Origin: Pararhizobium sp.
Lineage (GTDB): Bacteria; Pseudomonadota; Alphaproteobacteria; Rhizobiales; Rhizobiaceae
Length of the DNA stretch: 64,000 bases
Direction of reading: 5' to 3'
Assembly (NCBI GenBank): GCA_017794825.1
Contig: CP051237.1
Coordinates: 2,666,001 to 2,730,000 of the forward strand
This document shows, piece after piece, positions 36,016 to 44,389 of this stretch. The notes beneath the pieces were generated by a model that was not told where the DNA came from, searched no databases, and saw only the letters and a list, made by a program, of their open reading frames with translations. A program made the translations under genes and the position numbers. How positions within the stretch are numbered: the stretch's first letter is position 1; each line of letters opens with the position of its first letter.

Positions 36016-37179
36016 ATGAAAAGACGGACACTTCTTAGGACTCTTGCCGGGGCTGCCGCCTTTGCCGCAGCCTTAACCGTTTCCGCGACGTCCGGCCTCG
36101 CCGACGATCCGGTCAAGGTTGGAATTCTCATCCCGCAATCGGGCCCGGCCGGGCTTTTCGGCCCGTCGAGCCAGAACAGCGCCGAGCTCGCCGTAGCAGA
36201 AATCAACGGCGACGGCGGCATTCTGGGTCGTATGGTCGAACCCTTCTACGCCGATGTCGGCGGTCCGCCTTCGGATGCGATCCAGGCCGCGCTCAAGCTC
36301 TGGAAGGGCGAAAAGGTCGATGCATTCATCGGCATGCACGACAGCGCGGTGCGCGGAGCGCTGGTCAATCTGTTCAAGGGTCAGGTTCCCTATATCTATA
36401 CGCCGGTCTACGAAGGCGGCGAATGCGCTGACGGCGTCTACGTGCTCGGCGAAACGCCGTCACAGCAGCTCGAGCCGGTCATCCCGTGGCTTGCCGAGAA
36501 CAAGGGCGCGTCGAAATGGTACCTGATCGGCAACGACTACAACTGGCCGCGCGACACCAATACCGCAGCCAAGGCCTATATCGAGGCTTCCGGCGGAACA
36601 GTGGTCGGCGAGGAATATCTTCCCTTCACCGCGGACAACTTCGATTCCAACCTCGCCAAGATAAAGGAAAGCGGCGCCGATGCGGTCCTCATCACCCTCG
36701 TCGGCGGCGCGTCGGTCGGCTTCAACCGCGCCTTTGGCAGTTTCGGCCTGTCGGATGACGTCATCCGGATTGGAACCCTGATCGAGGAGAATACGCTCGC
36801 CGGTATTGGCGCAGAGAACTCGAAGAACCTCTATTCGTCCGCGGGCTACTTCGCCAATATCGATACAGAGCCGGCAAAGGCGTTCGCCGACGCCTACAAG
36901 GCGAAATTCGGCGATGACGCGCCGGTGCTGAATTCGCTAGGCGAGTCGGTCTATGACGGCCTGCTGCTTCTCAAGGCGATCGCCGAAAAGGCTGGCTCCC
37001 TCGATGTCGCGGCCATGGAAAACGCTGCAGAAGGCGTCGGCTACAGCGGCCCGCGCGGCGATGCGACCCTCGAGCAGCGGCACACGACCAAGGACATCTA
37101 TCTCGCCGAAGCGAACGGCGTGGATTTCGCCGTGGTCGAAACCTTCGGCAGTGTAGGCGCAGGCGACAATTGCCAGTGA
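36016..37179 (+). CDS. ABC importer substrate-binding protein (branched-chain/amide class)
   Basis: A 387-residue periplasmic binding protein of the Leu/Ile/Val-amide class (peripla_BP type I). A signal peptide covers about residues 1-33 (MKRRTLLRTLAGAAAFAAAL, ending near SGLADD); KRRTLLRTL is not a clear Tat motif. The mature protein opens with VKVGILIPQSGPAGLFGPSS. It resembles FmdD/UrtA/AmiC binding proteins for amides or urea more than LivK (ISRRYSS-type blocks absent; YIYTPVYEGGECADGVYVLG present). It lies within the amidase operon, so an amide ligand is likely; this is inference. Confidence 0.9.
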   Translation: MKRRTLLRTLAGAAAFAAALTVSATSGLADDPVKVGILIPQSGPAGLFGPSSQNSAELAVAEINGDGGILGRMVEPFYADVGGPPSDAIQAALKLWKGEKVDAFIGMHDSAVRGALVNLFKGQVPYIYTPVYEGGECADGVYVLGETPSQQLEPVIPWLAENKGASKWYLIGNDYNWPRDTNTAAKAYIEASGGTVVGEEYLPFTADNFDSNLAKIKESGADAVLITLVGGASVGFNRAFGSFGLSDDVIRIGTLIEENTLAGIGAENSKNLYSSAGYFANIDTEPAKAFADAYKAKFGDDAPVLNSLGESVYDGLLLLKAIAEKAGSLDVAAMENAAEGVGYSGPRGDATLEQRHTTKDIYLAEANGVDFAVVETFGSVGAGDNCQ

Positions 37180-37186
37180 GGTCGGG

Positions 37187-38038
37187 ATGGATCTCGTCGC
37201 ACTGCAGGGACTGAACTTCGTCTACATATCGCTGACCCTGGCGCTCGTCGCGCTGGGATTGGCTGTGGTCTTCGGACTCCTCGGCGTCATGAACATGGCG
37301 CATGGGGAGTTCGTCATGCTCGGCGCCTACAGCGTTCTCGTCGTCCAGAACGCGGGACTGCCGTTTCTCGCCGCCCTGCCGCTGGCGCTCGCCTTGTGCG
37401 CCGCCGTGGGCTGGTTGCTGGAATTCCTGGTCATCCGCCATCTCTACCGGCGACCCTTCGACACGCTTCTCGCCACCTGGGGGCTCGCCATTCTGATCCG
37501 CGAAATCGTGGAAGCGAGCTTCGGCCGCGATTACAAGAGCATCGACCAGAGCCTGCCCGGCACCGTCGACATGTTCGGCGTCGACTATCCCGCCTATCGC
37601 ATCGTGCTGATGGCGCTGATAGTCGTCTTCTTCATCGGATTGCTCGTCTGGTATAGTCGCAGCAATACCGGCGCGCGCATCAAGGCGATGGTCTCCAACC
37701 CGGCGCTCGCGACCGCGGTCGGAATCAATACGGCCCTGCTTGCCCGCGGCGCCTTCATCTTCGGCGTCTGCATGGCGGGGTTGGCTGGCGTGGCGCTGTC
37801 TCCGCTCGTGCGGGTCGAACCCTATATGGGGCTCGATTATCTGCTCTCCTCCTTCTTCATCCTGGTCGTTGGCGGGCTCGGTTCGCTCGCCGGCCTTCTG
37901 GTCGGGTCGACCGTGATCGGCGGGTCCGATGCGATCGTTTCGGCGATCACCAGCAAGACCGGCGGATACATGACCGTCCTCGTCATATCGATACTGTTTC
38001 TCTGGCTGAGACCGAATGGCATCGTCGCGCGCGATTAA
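37187..38038 (+). CDS. livH: ABC importer permease, LivH type
   Basis: A 283-residue inner-membrane permease of the LivH family with about 8 hydrophobic segments. Early blocks LALVALGLAVVFGLLGVMNMAHGEFVMLGAY and the later GLGSLAGLLVGSTVIGG are typical. It would form half of the translocation channel with the fused permease-ATPase encoded next. It starts 7 nt after the substrate-binding protein gene stop, and its end overlaps the next gene by 23 bp. The symbol follows the family; the substrate is more likely an amide than a branched-chain amino acid. Confidence 0.9.
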   Translation: MDLVALQGLNFVYISLTLALVALGLAVVFGLLGVMNMAHGEFVMLGAYSVLVVQNAGLPFLAALPLALALCAAVGWLLEFLVIRHLYRRPFDTLLATWGLAILIREIVEASFGRDYKSIDQSLPGTVDMFGVDYPAYRIVLMALIVVFFIGLLVWYSRSNTGARIKAMVSNPALATAVGINTALLARGAFIFGVCMAGLAGVALSPLVRVEPYMGLDYLLSSFFILVVGGLGSLAGLLVGSTVIGGSDAIVSAITSKTGGYMTVLVISILFLWLRPNGIVARD

Positions 38039-39758
38039 CGTCCTCTTCCTGATCGGGCTGCTTCTCGTTCCATTCGTGTGGGACAGTTTCGTCGCCTACC
38101 AGCTCGGCCTGTTCCTGCTTTACGGCATGGTTGGCCAAGGCATCGGGCTTTGCTGGGGCAGAGCCGGCTTCCTGCCGCTCGGACAGGCGTTGTTCTTTGG
38201 CATCGGCGCCTATGTCTTCGGCGCGACGCTCAAATCGGCGGACGGCAGCGGGATCGTACTCGTCGCCGGCCTTCTCGCGGCCGTGCTGGCGCCGGCCCTG
38301 TTCGCCTTCGGGGTAGGGCTTCTTGTCTTCATCCGGCAGATCGGCTCGGGGCCCTATTTTTCACTCATAACGCTGGCGCTGACCATGCTGGGTTTCCAAC
38401 TCGCCAATTCCATGGACTGGTTGACGGGCGGCTTCAATGGCATGACAGGCATACCGGCGCTGCCAGGGACAGACACCTACGAGACCCTCTATTATGTCAT
38501 CTGGGCGGCGCTCGTTCTTGTATCCGGATTGCTGGCTTATGTGGGAACTGCGCCATTCGGGCAGTTGCTCGGCGCAACCGCGCAGAACGAGGAACGGCTG
38601 CAATATTTCGGCTTCAACACCGCGCTCCTGAAGGCGATCGCCTTTGCAATCAGCGCTGCGGTCGCCGGGCTTGCCGGCGCGTTGTTCGCTCCGCATCAGG
38701 GCATCGTCACGCCGCAGGCGGTCGGGTTTCTTCTGTCGGCGGAAATCGTCGTGTGGACTGCGGTCGGCGGCCGCGCGAGCCTCATCGGGCCTGTGCTTGG
38801 AGCCATCCTCATAGGCTTCATGGCTTCCGAGCTGCGCGACAGCTTCCAGTACTGGGAAGTGCTGATTGCGCTGATCTTCGTCATCGTGGTGATCCGTTTT
38901 CCAGGCGGACTCTGGAGCCTCGTTGAAGGTCTGGCGCGCCGGGCGCCGTCCCTTGGCGCGAAGAGAGCCCGCGAGCGGGATATCGGCATAGAAAAGTCCC
39001 GTACGGACGGCCCGGTCGATCTCGTTTTCGAGGATGTCGAACTGGTTCTCGGCCCCGTGCGCATTCTCGACAAGCTCTCTTTCCGCATCGAAACCCCCGG
39101 CGTCCACAGCATCATCGGGCCGAACGGCGCCGGCAAGACGTCCGCCTTCAACGTGCTGACGGGACGCCTGAAACCCACCGCGGGGAGGATCAGATACAAT
39201 GGTTCGTCGGTCGGCGGATTGTCACGTCACCGGATCGCACGCATGGGAATTGCGCGAAAACTCCAGATCCCGTCAGTCTTTCCGGATCTCAGCGTCGGTC
39301 GAAACGTGGATATAGCGCTCTGGGCGGGCGATCTCACGCACTCGCAAATGTTTACGCTTCGCCCCTTTCGCTGGACGACGCCGCTCCTGGGAGAAATGCA
39401 AGGCATTTTTCCGTTTCTCGGCGAGGCAGACCATTCAGCGGGTTCGCTGTCGCTCGGGCAGAGGCAGATGCTCGACTTCGCCATGACGTGTCTCACCCAA
39501 TCGCCTCTCTTGCTGCTCGACGAACCTTGCGCCGCGTTATCTTCGTCCGAAACGGGCGAAATGATCGATGCGATCGAGAAAATCGTGGCATTGACCGGAT
39601 CGACGGCGATCATAATTGAACACGACATGCAGGTGGTCGAGCGCTTGTCGGACCATGTCCTCGTCCTCAACCAGGGCGCCTTGCTCGCCAATGGCGCGAT
39701 GGAGGAGATCCGCGCCGATCCGGCCGTTCGGGCGGTCTATGGCGGAGGCAGCAAATGA
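38016..39758 (+). CDS. Fused ABC permease-ATPase (LivM-LivG)
   Basis: A 580-residue fusion of a LivM-type permease (residues about 1-305, GQGIGLCWGRAGFLPLGQALFFGIGAY, then GPYFSLITLALTMLGFQ) with a LivG-type ATPase (about 325-580). Nucleotide-binding motifs are Walker A GPNGAGKT (about 368-375), signature LSLGQRQ and Walker B LLLLDEP, followed by an H-loop IIIEHDM. Separate genes are the usual arrangement; fused LivMG occurs in several importer subfamilies, including amide and urea-like ones. The start overlaps livH by 23 bp and the stop overlaps the next gene as ATGA. Confidence 0.91.
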   Translation: MASSRAINVLFLIGLLLVPFVWDSFVAYQLGLFLLYGMVGQGIGLCWGRAGFLPLGQALFFGIGAYVFGATLKSADGSGIVLVAGLLAAVLAPALFAFGVGLLVFIRQIGSGPYFSLITLALTMLGFQLANSMDWLTGGFNGMTGIPALPGTDTYETLYYVIWAALVLVSGLLAYVGTAPFGQLLGATAQNEERLQYFGFNTALLKAIAFAISAAVAGLAGALFAPHQGIVTPQAVGFLLSAEIVVWTAVGGRASLIGPVLGAILIGFMASELRDSFQYWEVLIALIFVIVVIRFPGGLWSLVEGLARRAPSLGAKRARERDIGIEKSRTDGPVDLVFEDVELVLGPVRILDKLSFRIETPGVHSIIGPNGAGKTSAFNVLTGRLKPTAGRIRYNGSSVGGLSRHRIARMGIARKLQIPSVFPDLSVGRNVDIALWAGDLTHSQMFTLRPFRWTTPLLGEMQGIFPFLGEADHSAGSLSLGQRQMLDFAMTCLTQSPLLLLDEPCAALSSSETGEMIDAIEKIVALTGSTAIIIEHDMQVVERLSDHVLVLNQGALLANGAMEEIRADPAVRAVYGGGSK

Positions 39759-40453
39759 CGGGGTCCCGTTCACTTGCGATAGACAAGCTTTCCGGCGGCT
39801 ACGGCGACATCACCGTCATACGTGACGTTTCCCTTACGGTCGAGCCAGGCAAGGTCGTCTTCGTCACTGGCCGCAACGGGGTCGGAAAGACGACGTTGAT
39901 CAAGCTGATCGCGGGCCAGCTTGCGGCGCAGTCCGGCAACATTCATTTTGGCGACCGCGATTTGCGCGCGGAACCGCCGCATAGCCGCCGTGCGGCCGGC
40001 ATCGGTTATGCTCCGCAGGAATCCGTTGTCTTCGACGATCTTTCCGTCCGCGATAACCTGACGCTGCAATACAGGGACCGGGACCTCGCGCGCTACGAGG
40101 CGTTGTTTTCGTCCTTCCCGCGGTTGCAGGAACGTCGCGCCCAGCGCGCCGGGACCCTCTCCGGCGGCGAGAAGAAGATACTCTCTTTCTGCCGCGCCGT
40201 CGCGGAAGACACCGACATTGTCATGCTGGACGAACCGACTGAGGGCGTTCAGCCGGAGAATATCGAGCGGATGGCGTCACATGTTGCAACCGATGCCGCC
40301 CAAGGGCGAGGCTTCCTGATCGTCGAACAGAATCTGGGTTTTGCCGAGCGCCTTGCCGATCACACACATGTTCTTGACCACGGGATCTGTGTGTTCGATA
40401 CGCCCGGCGGTCCGGGCTTGAGAACGCGGCTTGCCGAAAAGCTGGCGCTTTGA
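39755..40453 (+). CDS. livF: ABC importer ATPase, LivF type
   Basis: A 232-residue ATPase, the second nucleotide-binding subunit of the importer. Walker A is TGRNGVGKTT (about residues 38-47), signature LSGGEKK, Walker B IVMLDEPTEGVQP and H-loop FLIVEQNL, as in LivF. The ATG overlaps the preceding TGA by 4 nt. It ends the amidase-importer operon. A hairpin with 8-bp arms (40436-40443 and 40454-40461) spans its stop codon; a T-rich stretch follows only about 15 nt later, so it is at best a weak terminator. Confidence 0.92.
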   Translation: MTGSRSLAIDKLSGGYGDITVIRDVSLTVEPGKVVFVTGRNGVGKTTLIKLIAGQLAAQSGNIHFGDRDLRAEPPHSRRAAGIGYAPQESVVFDDLSVRDNLTLQYRDRDLARYEALFSSFPRLQERRAQRAGTLSGGEKKILSFCRAVAEDTDIVMLDEPTEGVQPENIERMASHVATDAAQGRGFLIVEQNLGFAERLADHTHVLDHGICVFDTPGGPGLRTRLAEKLAL

Positions 40454-40496
40454 AGCTTTTCCGGCAGCTGAAGGTGTTCTTTTTCTCCGAATACCT

Positions 40497-40624
40497 TGCA
40501 ATTATCGCGGTTCGGTGTCATGTACGCCACGTCGCACGCCGCGCGTAGATGACCGGACAACGGATCAGCGGTAACAGATGCGACCCTGCAATTATCCCCA
40601 AAGATCGTTGCCTGCACGCCGCGC
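40497..40624. repeat. Imperfect tandem duplication in the helicase leader
   Basis: Two exact words recur in the same order: TGCAATTATC at 40497-40506 and 40587-40596, and GCACGCCGCGC at 40534-40544 and 40614-40624. Flanks after the second word also match loosely. The copies are offset by 90 and 80 bp, consistent with an old duplication and a 10-bp indel. The region lies in the 282-bp gap before the DEAD-box helicase gene and holds no credible gene. Confidence 0.6.
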
Positions 40625-40735
40625 CCCTGATGGCGCCCCAGATCTGGCTGCCGATCTACGCTGGTTTCCTGAAAGAAAAAAACTAAAGCACCGCGTGAAC
40701 CGGTCGATGACCGCGCGCGGGCAGGAAAGACTGTT

Positions 40736-42202
40736 TTGACTACATTCAATGATCTCGGCCTCGCCGAGCCCGTCCTCAAGGCTGTGAAGGCCGAAGGATA
40801 CGATACACCCACGCCCATTCAGGCGCAGGCGATCCCCGTCATGATAGCCGGTCGCGACGTTCTGGGTATAGCCCAGACCGGCACAGGCAAGACGGCGGCC
40901 TTCGTGCTGCCGCAACTCGACCGGCTGGCGCGGGAGCGCAGAAAGCCGCGTCCGAAAACCGCCGCCGTTCTGATCCTTGCGCCGACCCGTGAACTCGCTT
41001 CGCAGATCGCCGATTCCATCCGGACCTACGGCCGCGCGCTCAAGCCGTCGATCGCCATCGTAATCGGCGGCGCCAAGCCCGGACCACAGGTGCGCGCGCT
41101 GGCCAGCGGCGTCGATTTCGTCGTCGCCACGCCCGGCCGTCTGCTTGATCATCTGGAGTCAGGCGCCGTCACTCTTCAGGACACCCGATCGGTCGTGCTC
41201 GACGAGGCCGACCAGATGCTGGACCTCGGATTCATGCCGACGATCCGCAAGATTCTGGGCCGTGTTCCCTCGCAGCGCCAGACCCTCTTGTTCTCGGCCA
41301 CGATGCCGAAACAGATCCGAAGCCTCGCCAGTGATTTCCTGACGGACCCGGCGGAAATATCGGTAGCGCCGGTGTCGAAGCCCATCACGAGGATCGACCA
41401 GAAGGTGTTGTTTCTCGACGGAAGGGAGAAACCGCGCGTGCTCTCGACGATGCTCAAGGACAGCGCCGTCGAACGCGCGGTCGTCTTCACTCGTACGAAG
41501 CACGGCGCAGACCGGCTCTGCAAGCAGCTCGACCGGGATGGCGTCCACGCCCAGCCGATCCACGGCAATCGCAGTCAGGGACAGCGCGAGCGGACGCTTT
41601 CCGCGTTCCGGAGCGGCAAGCTCTCGACTCTCGTCGCGACCGACATCGCCGCCAGGGGCATCGACATCGATGATGTGACGCATGTCTTCAACTACGATCT
41701 GCCGAATGTCCCGGAGGTCTATGTGCACCGTATCGGGCGCACCGCTCGCGCTGGCAAGACAGGCCACGCCGTGGCGTTCTGCACGTCGGCGGAGCGTTCG
41801 CTGCTGCGCGACATCGAGCGGCTGACGAATATCCGCATTCCGGTGATGGACGGGGCGGTCAACGACAATATGCCGGAGATCTCTGACGAGCAGCCCGGCG
41901 AAAAGCCGCATGGCGATTCGCATCGGGAGACGGACGGCGCGCGCCGCGCGAAGAAACGCAAACCGCGTCACCGCAACAGGAACAAGGGGCGCGCCGAGGG
42001 CGACAATGCGGTTGTTTTCGGCAAACCGTCCGAACAAAACCGCCGTCGTCGCAAACGCGGCAAGCCGGCAGCGGACAATCGTCCGCAGGAGGCAGCCCGG
42101 CCGCGTGGGGGAAAGAAGAAGCACCGGAAGGGTAATCGTCCCGGCGCCGGCGGACAGGAATCCGCAGGCCTCAACCGGATGCTTGAAAAGGCCAGCGTCT
42201 GA
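40736..42202 (+). CDS. rhlE: DEAD-box RNA helicase, RhlE-like
   Basis: A 488-residue ATP-dependent RNA helicase acting in RNA unwinding, ribosome assembly or decay. Motifs in order: Q motif PTPIQAQAIP, Walker A AQTGTGKT (46-53), PTRELA, DEAD (156-159), SAT, then in the second domain VFTRTK, ATDIAARGIDI and HRIGRTARAGKTG. The last 110 residues are a basic, Arg/Lys-rich disordered tail, common in RhlE types. The start is TTG with AGGAAAGA upstream; it places the Q motif correctly and no ATG does. A 282-nt leader region with an internal duplication precedes it; a strong terminator follows. Confidence 0.93.
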   Translation: MTTFNDLGLAEPVLKAVKAEGYDTPTPIQAQAIPVMIAGRDVLGIAQTGTGKTAAFVLPQLDRLARERRKPRPKTAAVLILAPTRELASQIADSIRTYGRALKPSIAIVIGGAKPGPQVRALASGVDFVVATPGRLLDHLESGAVTLQDTRSVVLDEADQMLDLGFMPTIRKILGRVPSQRQTLLFSATMPKQIRSLASDFLTDPAEISVAPVSKPITRIDQKVLFLDGREKPRVLSTMLKDSAVERAVVFTRTKHGADRLCKQLDRDGVHAQPIHGNRSQGQRERTLSAFRSGKLSTLVATDIAARGIDIDDVTHVFNYDLPNVPEVYVHRIGRTARAGKTGHAVAFCTSAERSLLRDIERLTNIRIPVMDGAVNDNMPEISDEQPGEKPHGDSHRETDGARRAKKRKPRHRNRNKGRAEGDNAVVFGKPSEQNRRRRKRGKPAADNRPQEAARPRGGKKKHRKGNRPGAGGQESAGLNRMLEKASV

Positions 42203-42224
42203 GCGGTCGACTGCAATCGATACG

Positions 42225-42265
42225 GAGCCGCCGGAAGTCGTTCCAGCGGCTCTTTTCAGTTTTTG
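42225..42265 (+). terminator. Rho-independent terminator of the helicase gene
   Basis: Stem GAGCCGC/GCGGCTC (42225-42231 with 42246-42252), extended after one mismatch by four more pairs around a GTCG loop, then TTTTCAGTTTTT. It begins 22 nt after the helicase stop. Confidence 0.88.
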
Positions 42266-42354
42266 GTGATCACATTCAGTTCATTTCGTATGCCAATTTC
42301 GCTAAGCTGCCGTATATTGCTTCCCGTGGATCAATAGAACGAGGGACTGAACGC

Positions 42355-42633
42355 ATGAAACGCCTCATCTATCTCGCGCTCGCGCCACTTTTGCTTGCCG
42401 CCTGCCAGTCGGTGCCGACCTATGGCAATGTCAGCGACATCACCGACCTCAATGGCGTGGCCCAGGCGCCGGCGTTTTCCGCCATGAGAAGCAGGGGCTA
42501 TGAACGGGTCGTCAATTTCGGACAGACATCCGTATGGTGGAACAGCAGCACCAGCACTTGCGCTCAAATTACCGTGACCGGCGGAGGCGTTTCCGACGTC
42601 CAGTCCGTGCCTGCGAGCGATTGCAGCAGATAG
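42355..42633 (+). CDS. Small hypothetical lipoprotein
   Basis: A 92-residue putative lipoprotein. The signal peptide MKRLIYLALAPLLLAAC ends in lipobox LLAAC with the cysteine at residue 17. The mature part is about 75 residues with a WW pair (SVWWNSS) and two cysteines (TCAQIT, SDCSR) that could form a disulfide. The short mature domain looks like a small beta-structured envelope domain. A GAGGG lies before the ATG. It is preceded by the helicase terminator and stands alone. I do not recognise the family by name. Confidence 0.78.
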   Translation: MKRLIYLALAPLLLAACQSVPTYGNVSDITDLNGVAQAPAFSAMRSRGYERVVNFGQTSVWWNSSTSTCAQITVTGGGVSDVQSVPASDCSR

Positions 42634-42741
42634 GCTTCGCAAATCGCTCCGCCTGACCTGCGAACGGTCCCGATCCATCCGCACTTGAATGGCGCTGCGG
42701 CTGATCCATCTAATTCCCCCTGTAAAGCAGGGAGTATCGTG

Positions 42742-43947
42742 ATGAAATACAGCAGATATACTTTCGTCGGTTTGACGACCGTTTTCGCAATGGAGCTGTG
42801 GTCGTCTGCGATCCTGGCTCGGGATTTCAACGCGACGCCGCCTAATGCATCCTGGCAGGAGCCGGCGTTTCCCGGTCAGACCCGTGCGCCGATCATCGAC
42901 GAAGCGATTGATCTGAACAAGGAGGTCATCGTCGATGGTCTGCGTAATCCGTGGGGTGTGGACGAGTTGCCGGGCGGTGGCTGGATCATCACCGAGCGGC
43001 AGGGAACGATGCGTCTGGCTGATCCGGAAGGCGTGCTATCCCCGCCGATCGACGGCCTGCCAGAAGTCGATGCGCGGGGACAGGGCGGATTGCTCGACGT
43101 TGTCGTCCGGGATGACTTTCAGTCGACGCGGCGCGTCTGGTGGAGCTATGCCGAGCCACGAGGCGGAGGCGCCAACGCCACGGCGGTGGCGACGGGCGTT
43201 CTGTCGCCTGATGGCGGCGCCATGACAGATGTGAAGATTGTGTTCCGCCAGGAGCCGGCCTGGGTTTCGACAAAACATTACGGGTCGCGGCTTGTCTTCG
43301 ATCAGGAAGGCGCTCTCTTTGTAACCACCGGAGAGCGATCCGATCCGGAACCACGTCAACTGGCGCAAGATGTCGGAACCACGCTTGGGAAGGTCGTCCG
43401 GATTGATCCGGATGGCGGTCCGGCCGTGGGCAATCCCGAAATTCCGGGAGGGTTGCCGGAGATCTGGTCCTATGGACATCGAAACCTGCAATCGGCGGCG
43501 ATCGCGCCGGACGGCGCATTGTGGACCGTGGAACACGGACCGCGGGGCGGTGACGAGCTCAACAGGCCGGAACCGGGTCTGAACTATGGCTGGCCGGTAA
43601 TTACCTACGGTGAAAACTACAGCGGTTCACGCGTCGGCGAAGGACTGACGCAGATGGAGGGCATGCAACAGCCGGTCTACTACTGGGATCCGGTCATTGC
43701 GCCGAGCGGCATGGCCTTCTACGAAGGCGCAATGTTCCCCGACTGGGAGGGCAGCGCGCTGATCGGGGGATTGCGCGGACAGGCCCTGGTCCGTCTGGTC
43801 ATCGAAGATGGAATGGTCAAGGGCGAAGCGCGTTATCTTCAGGGCGAGGCGCGTATTCGCGATGTCGACATCGGGCAGGACGGCGCCGTGATGATCCTGA
43901 CGGACGGAAGGTCCGGCGCGCTGATCCGTCTCGAGCCGGACGCCTGA
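42742..43947 (+). CDS. PQQ-type aldose sugar dehydrogenase (YliI/Asd-like), periplasmic
   Basis: A 401-residue beta-propeller of the glucose/sorbosone dehydrogenase family, like E. coli YliI, a soluble PQQ-dependent aldose dehydrogenase. A signal peptide covers about residues 1-30. Family blocks: GLRNPWGVDELPGGGWIITERQG, GQGGLLDVVV, TTGERSDPE, SYGHRNLQ and EHGPRGGDELN, then LNYGWPVITYGENY. The ATG at 42742 follows GGGAG, and the frame is open to 42685. PQQ use is family knowledge; no pqq genes are in the window. It is a single gene, ahead of the riboswitch unit. Confidence 0.9.
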   Translation: MKYSRYTFVGLTTVFAMELWSSAILARDFNATPPNASWQEPAFPGQTRAPIIDEAIDLNKEVIVDGLRNPWGVDELPGGGWIITERQGTMRLADPEGVLSPPIDGLPEVDARGQGGLLDVVVRDDFQSTRRVWWSYAEPRGGGANATAVATGVLSPDGGAMTDVKIVFRQEPAWVSTKHYGSRLVFDQEGALFVTTGERSDPEPRQLAQDVGTTLGKVVRIDPDGGPAVGNPEIPGGLPEIWSYGHRNLQSAAIAPDGALWTVEHGPRGGDELNRPEPGLNYGWPVITYGENYSGSRVGEGLTQMEGMQQPVYYWDPVIAPSGMAFYEGAMFPDWEGSALIGGLRGQALVRLVIEDGMVKGEARYLQGEARIRDVDIGQDGAVMILTDGRSGALIRLEPDA

Positions 43948-43993
43948 CGAACGACCGTCGCGCTATTGACTCCAACCTCGAGGATCACCACAT

Positions 43994-44046
43994 GAGGTTC
44001 CGGAAGGACGACCTTCCAACCTCCATCAAATCAAACGGGACGACCC
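43994..44046 (+). promoter_or_regulatory. Guanidine-II (mini-ykkC) riboswitch
   Basis: Two hairpins with ACGA loops, the hallmark ACGR loops of guanidine-II. Hairpin 1: GGAAGG (44002-44007), ACGA (44008-44011), CCTTCC (44012-44017). Its base is extended across a 2-nt bulge by GAGGTT/AACCTC (43994-43999 with 44018-44023). Hairpin 2: GGG-ACGA-CCC (44037-44046), a short 3-bp stem ending just before the ribosome-binding region. It lies directly upstream of a Gdx/SugE gene, the commonest partner of this class. Guanidine binding is expected to free translation initiation. Confidence 0.85.
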
Positions 44047-44061
44047 TGCATGGTGAATATC

Positions 44062-44376
44062 ATGTCTTGGGTTATTCTGCTTTTAGCCGGCCTGTTCGAA
44101 GTCCTCTGGGCGCTGTCAATGAAACAGTCTGAGGGCTTCACGCGTCTTGCGCCGTCGCTTGTCACCCTCTTCGCAATGGCGGTCTCGTTTTCCCTGCTGG
44201 CCTTTGCGATGCGCAGCCTTCCGCTCGGGACCGCATACATGATCTGGACCGGCGTCGGCGCGGTAGGCGCGCTTGTCGTCGGCATTGTGTTTCTGGGCGA
44301 GGCTCTTACGCCACAGCGTATTTCCGCGGCGCTGCTGATCGTCGCAGGCATCGTGGTCATGAAGCTGAGCCACTGA
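44062..44376 (+). CDS. gdx: Guanidinium exporter Gdx/SugE, SMR family
   Basis: A 104-residue four-helix small multidrug resistance protein, the guanidinium:proton antiporter subtype (formerly SugE). The N-terminus MSWVILLLAGLFEVLWA carries the essential membrane glutamate E13. The Gdx-type blocks RSLPLGTAYMIWTGVGAVGA and GEALTPQRISA follow. I favour the ATG at 44062 because it reproduces the family N-terminus MSW and has GGTGA upstream. An in-frame ATG at 44050 adds four residues and would place the start 3 nt after riboswitch hairpin 2. Function is supported by the guanidine-II riboswitch. It converges on arsH. Confidence 0.93.
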   Translation: MSWVILLLAGLFEVLWALSMKQSEGFTRLAPSLVTLFAMAVSFSLLAFAMRSLPLGTAYMIWTGVGAVGALVVGIVFLGEALTPQRISAALLIVAGIVVMKLSH

Positions 44377-44389
44377 CACGCGCTTCGGA

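Noticed and set aside
40436..40461. Hairpin over the livF stop codon as a terminator
   Set aside because: The 8-bp arms are real, but the T-rich stretch is about 15 nt away and the stem overlaps coding sequence, so termination is not supported.
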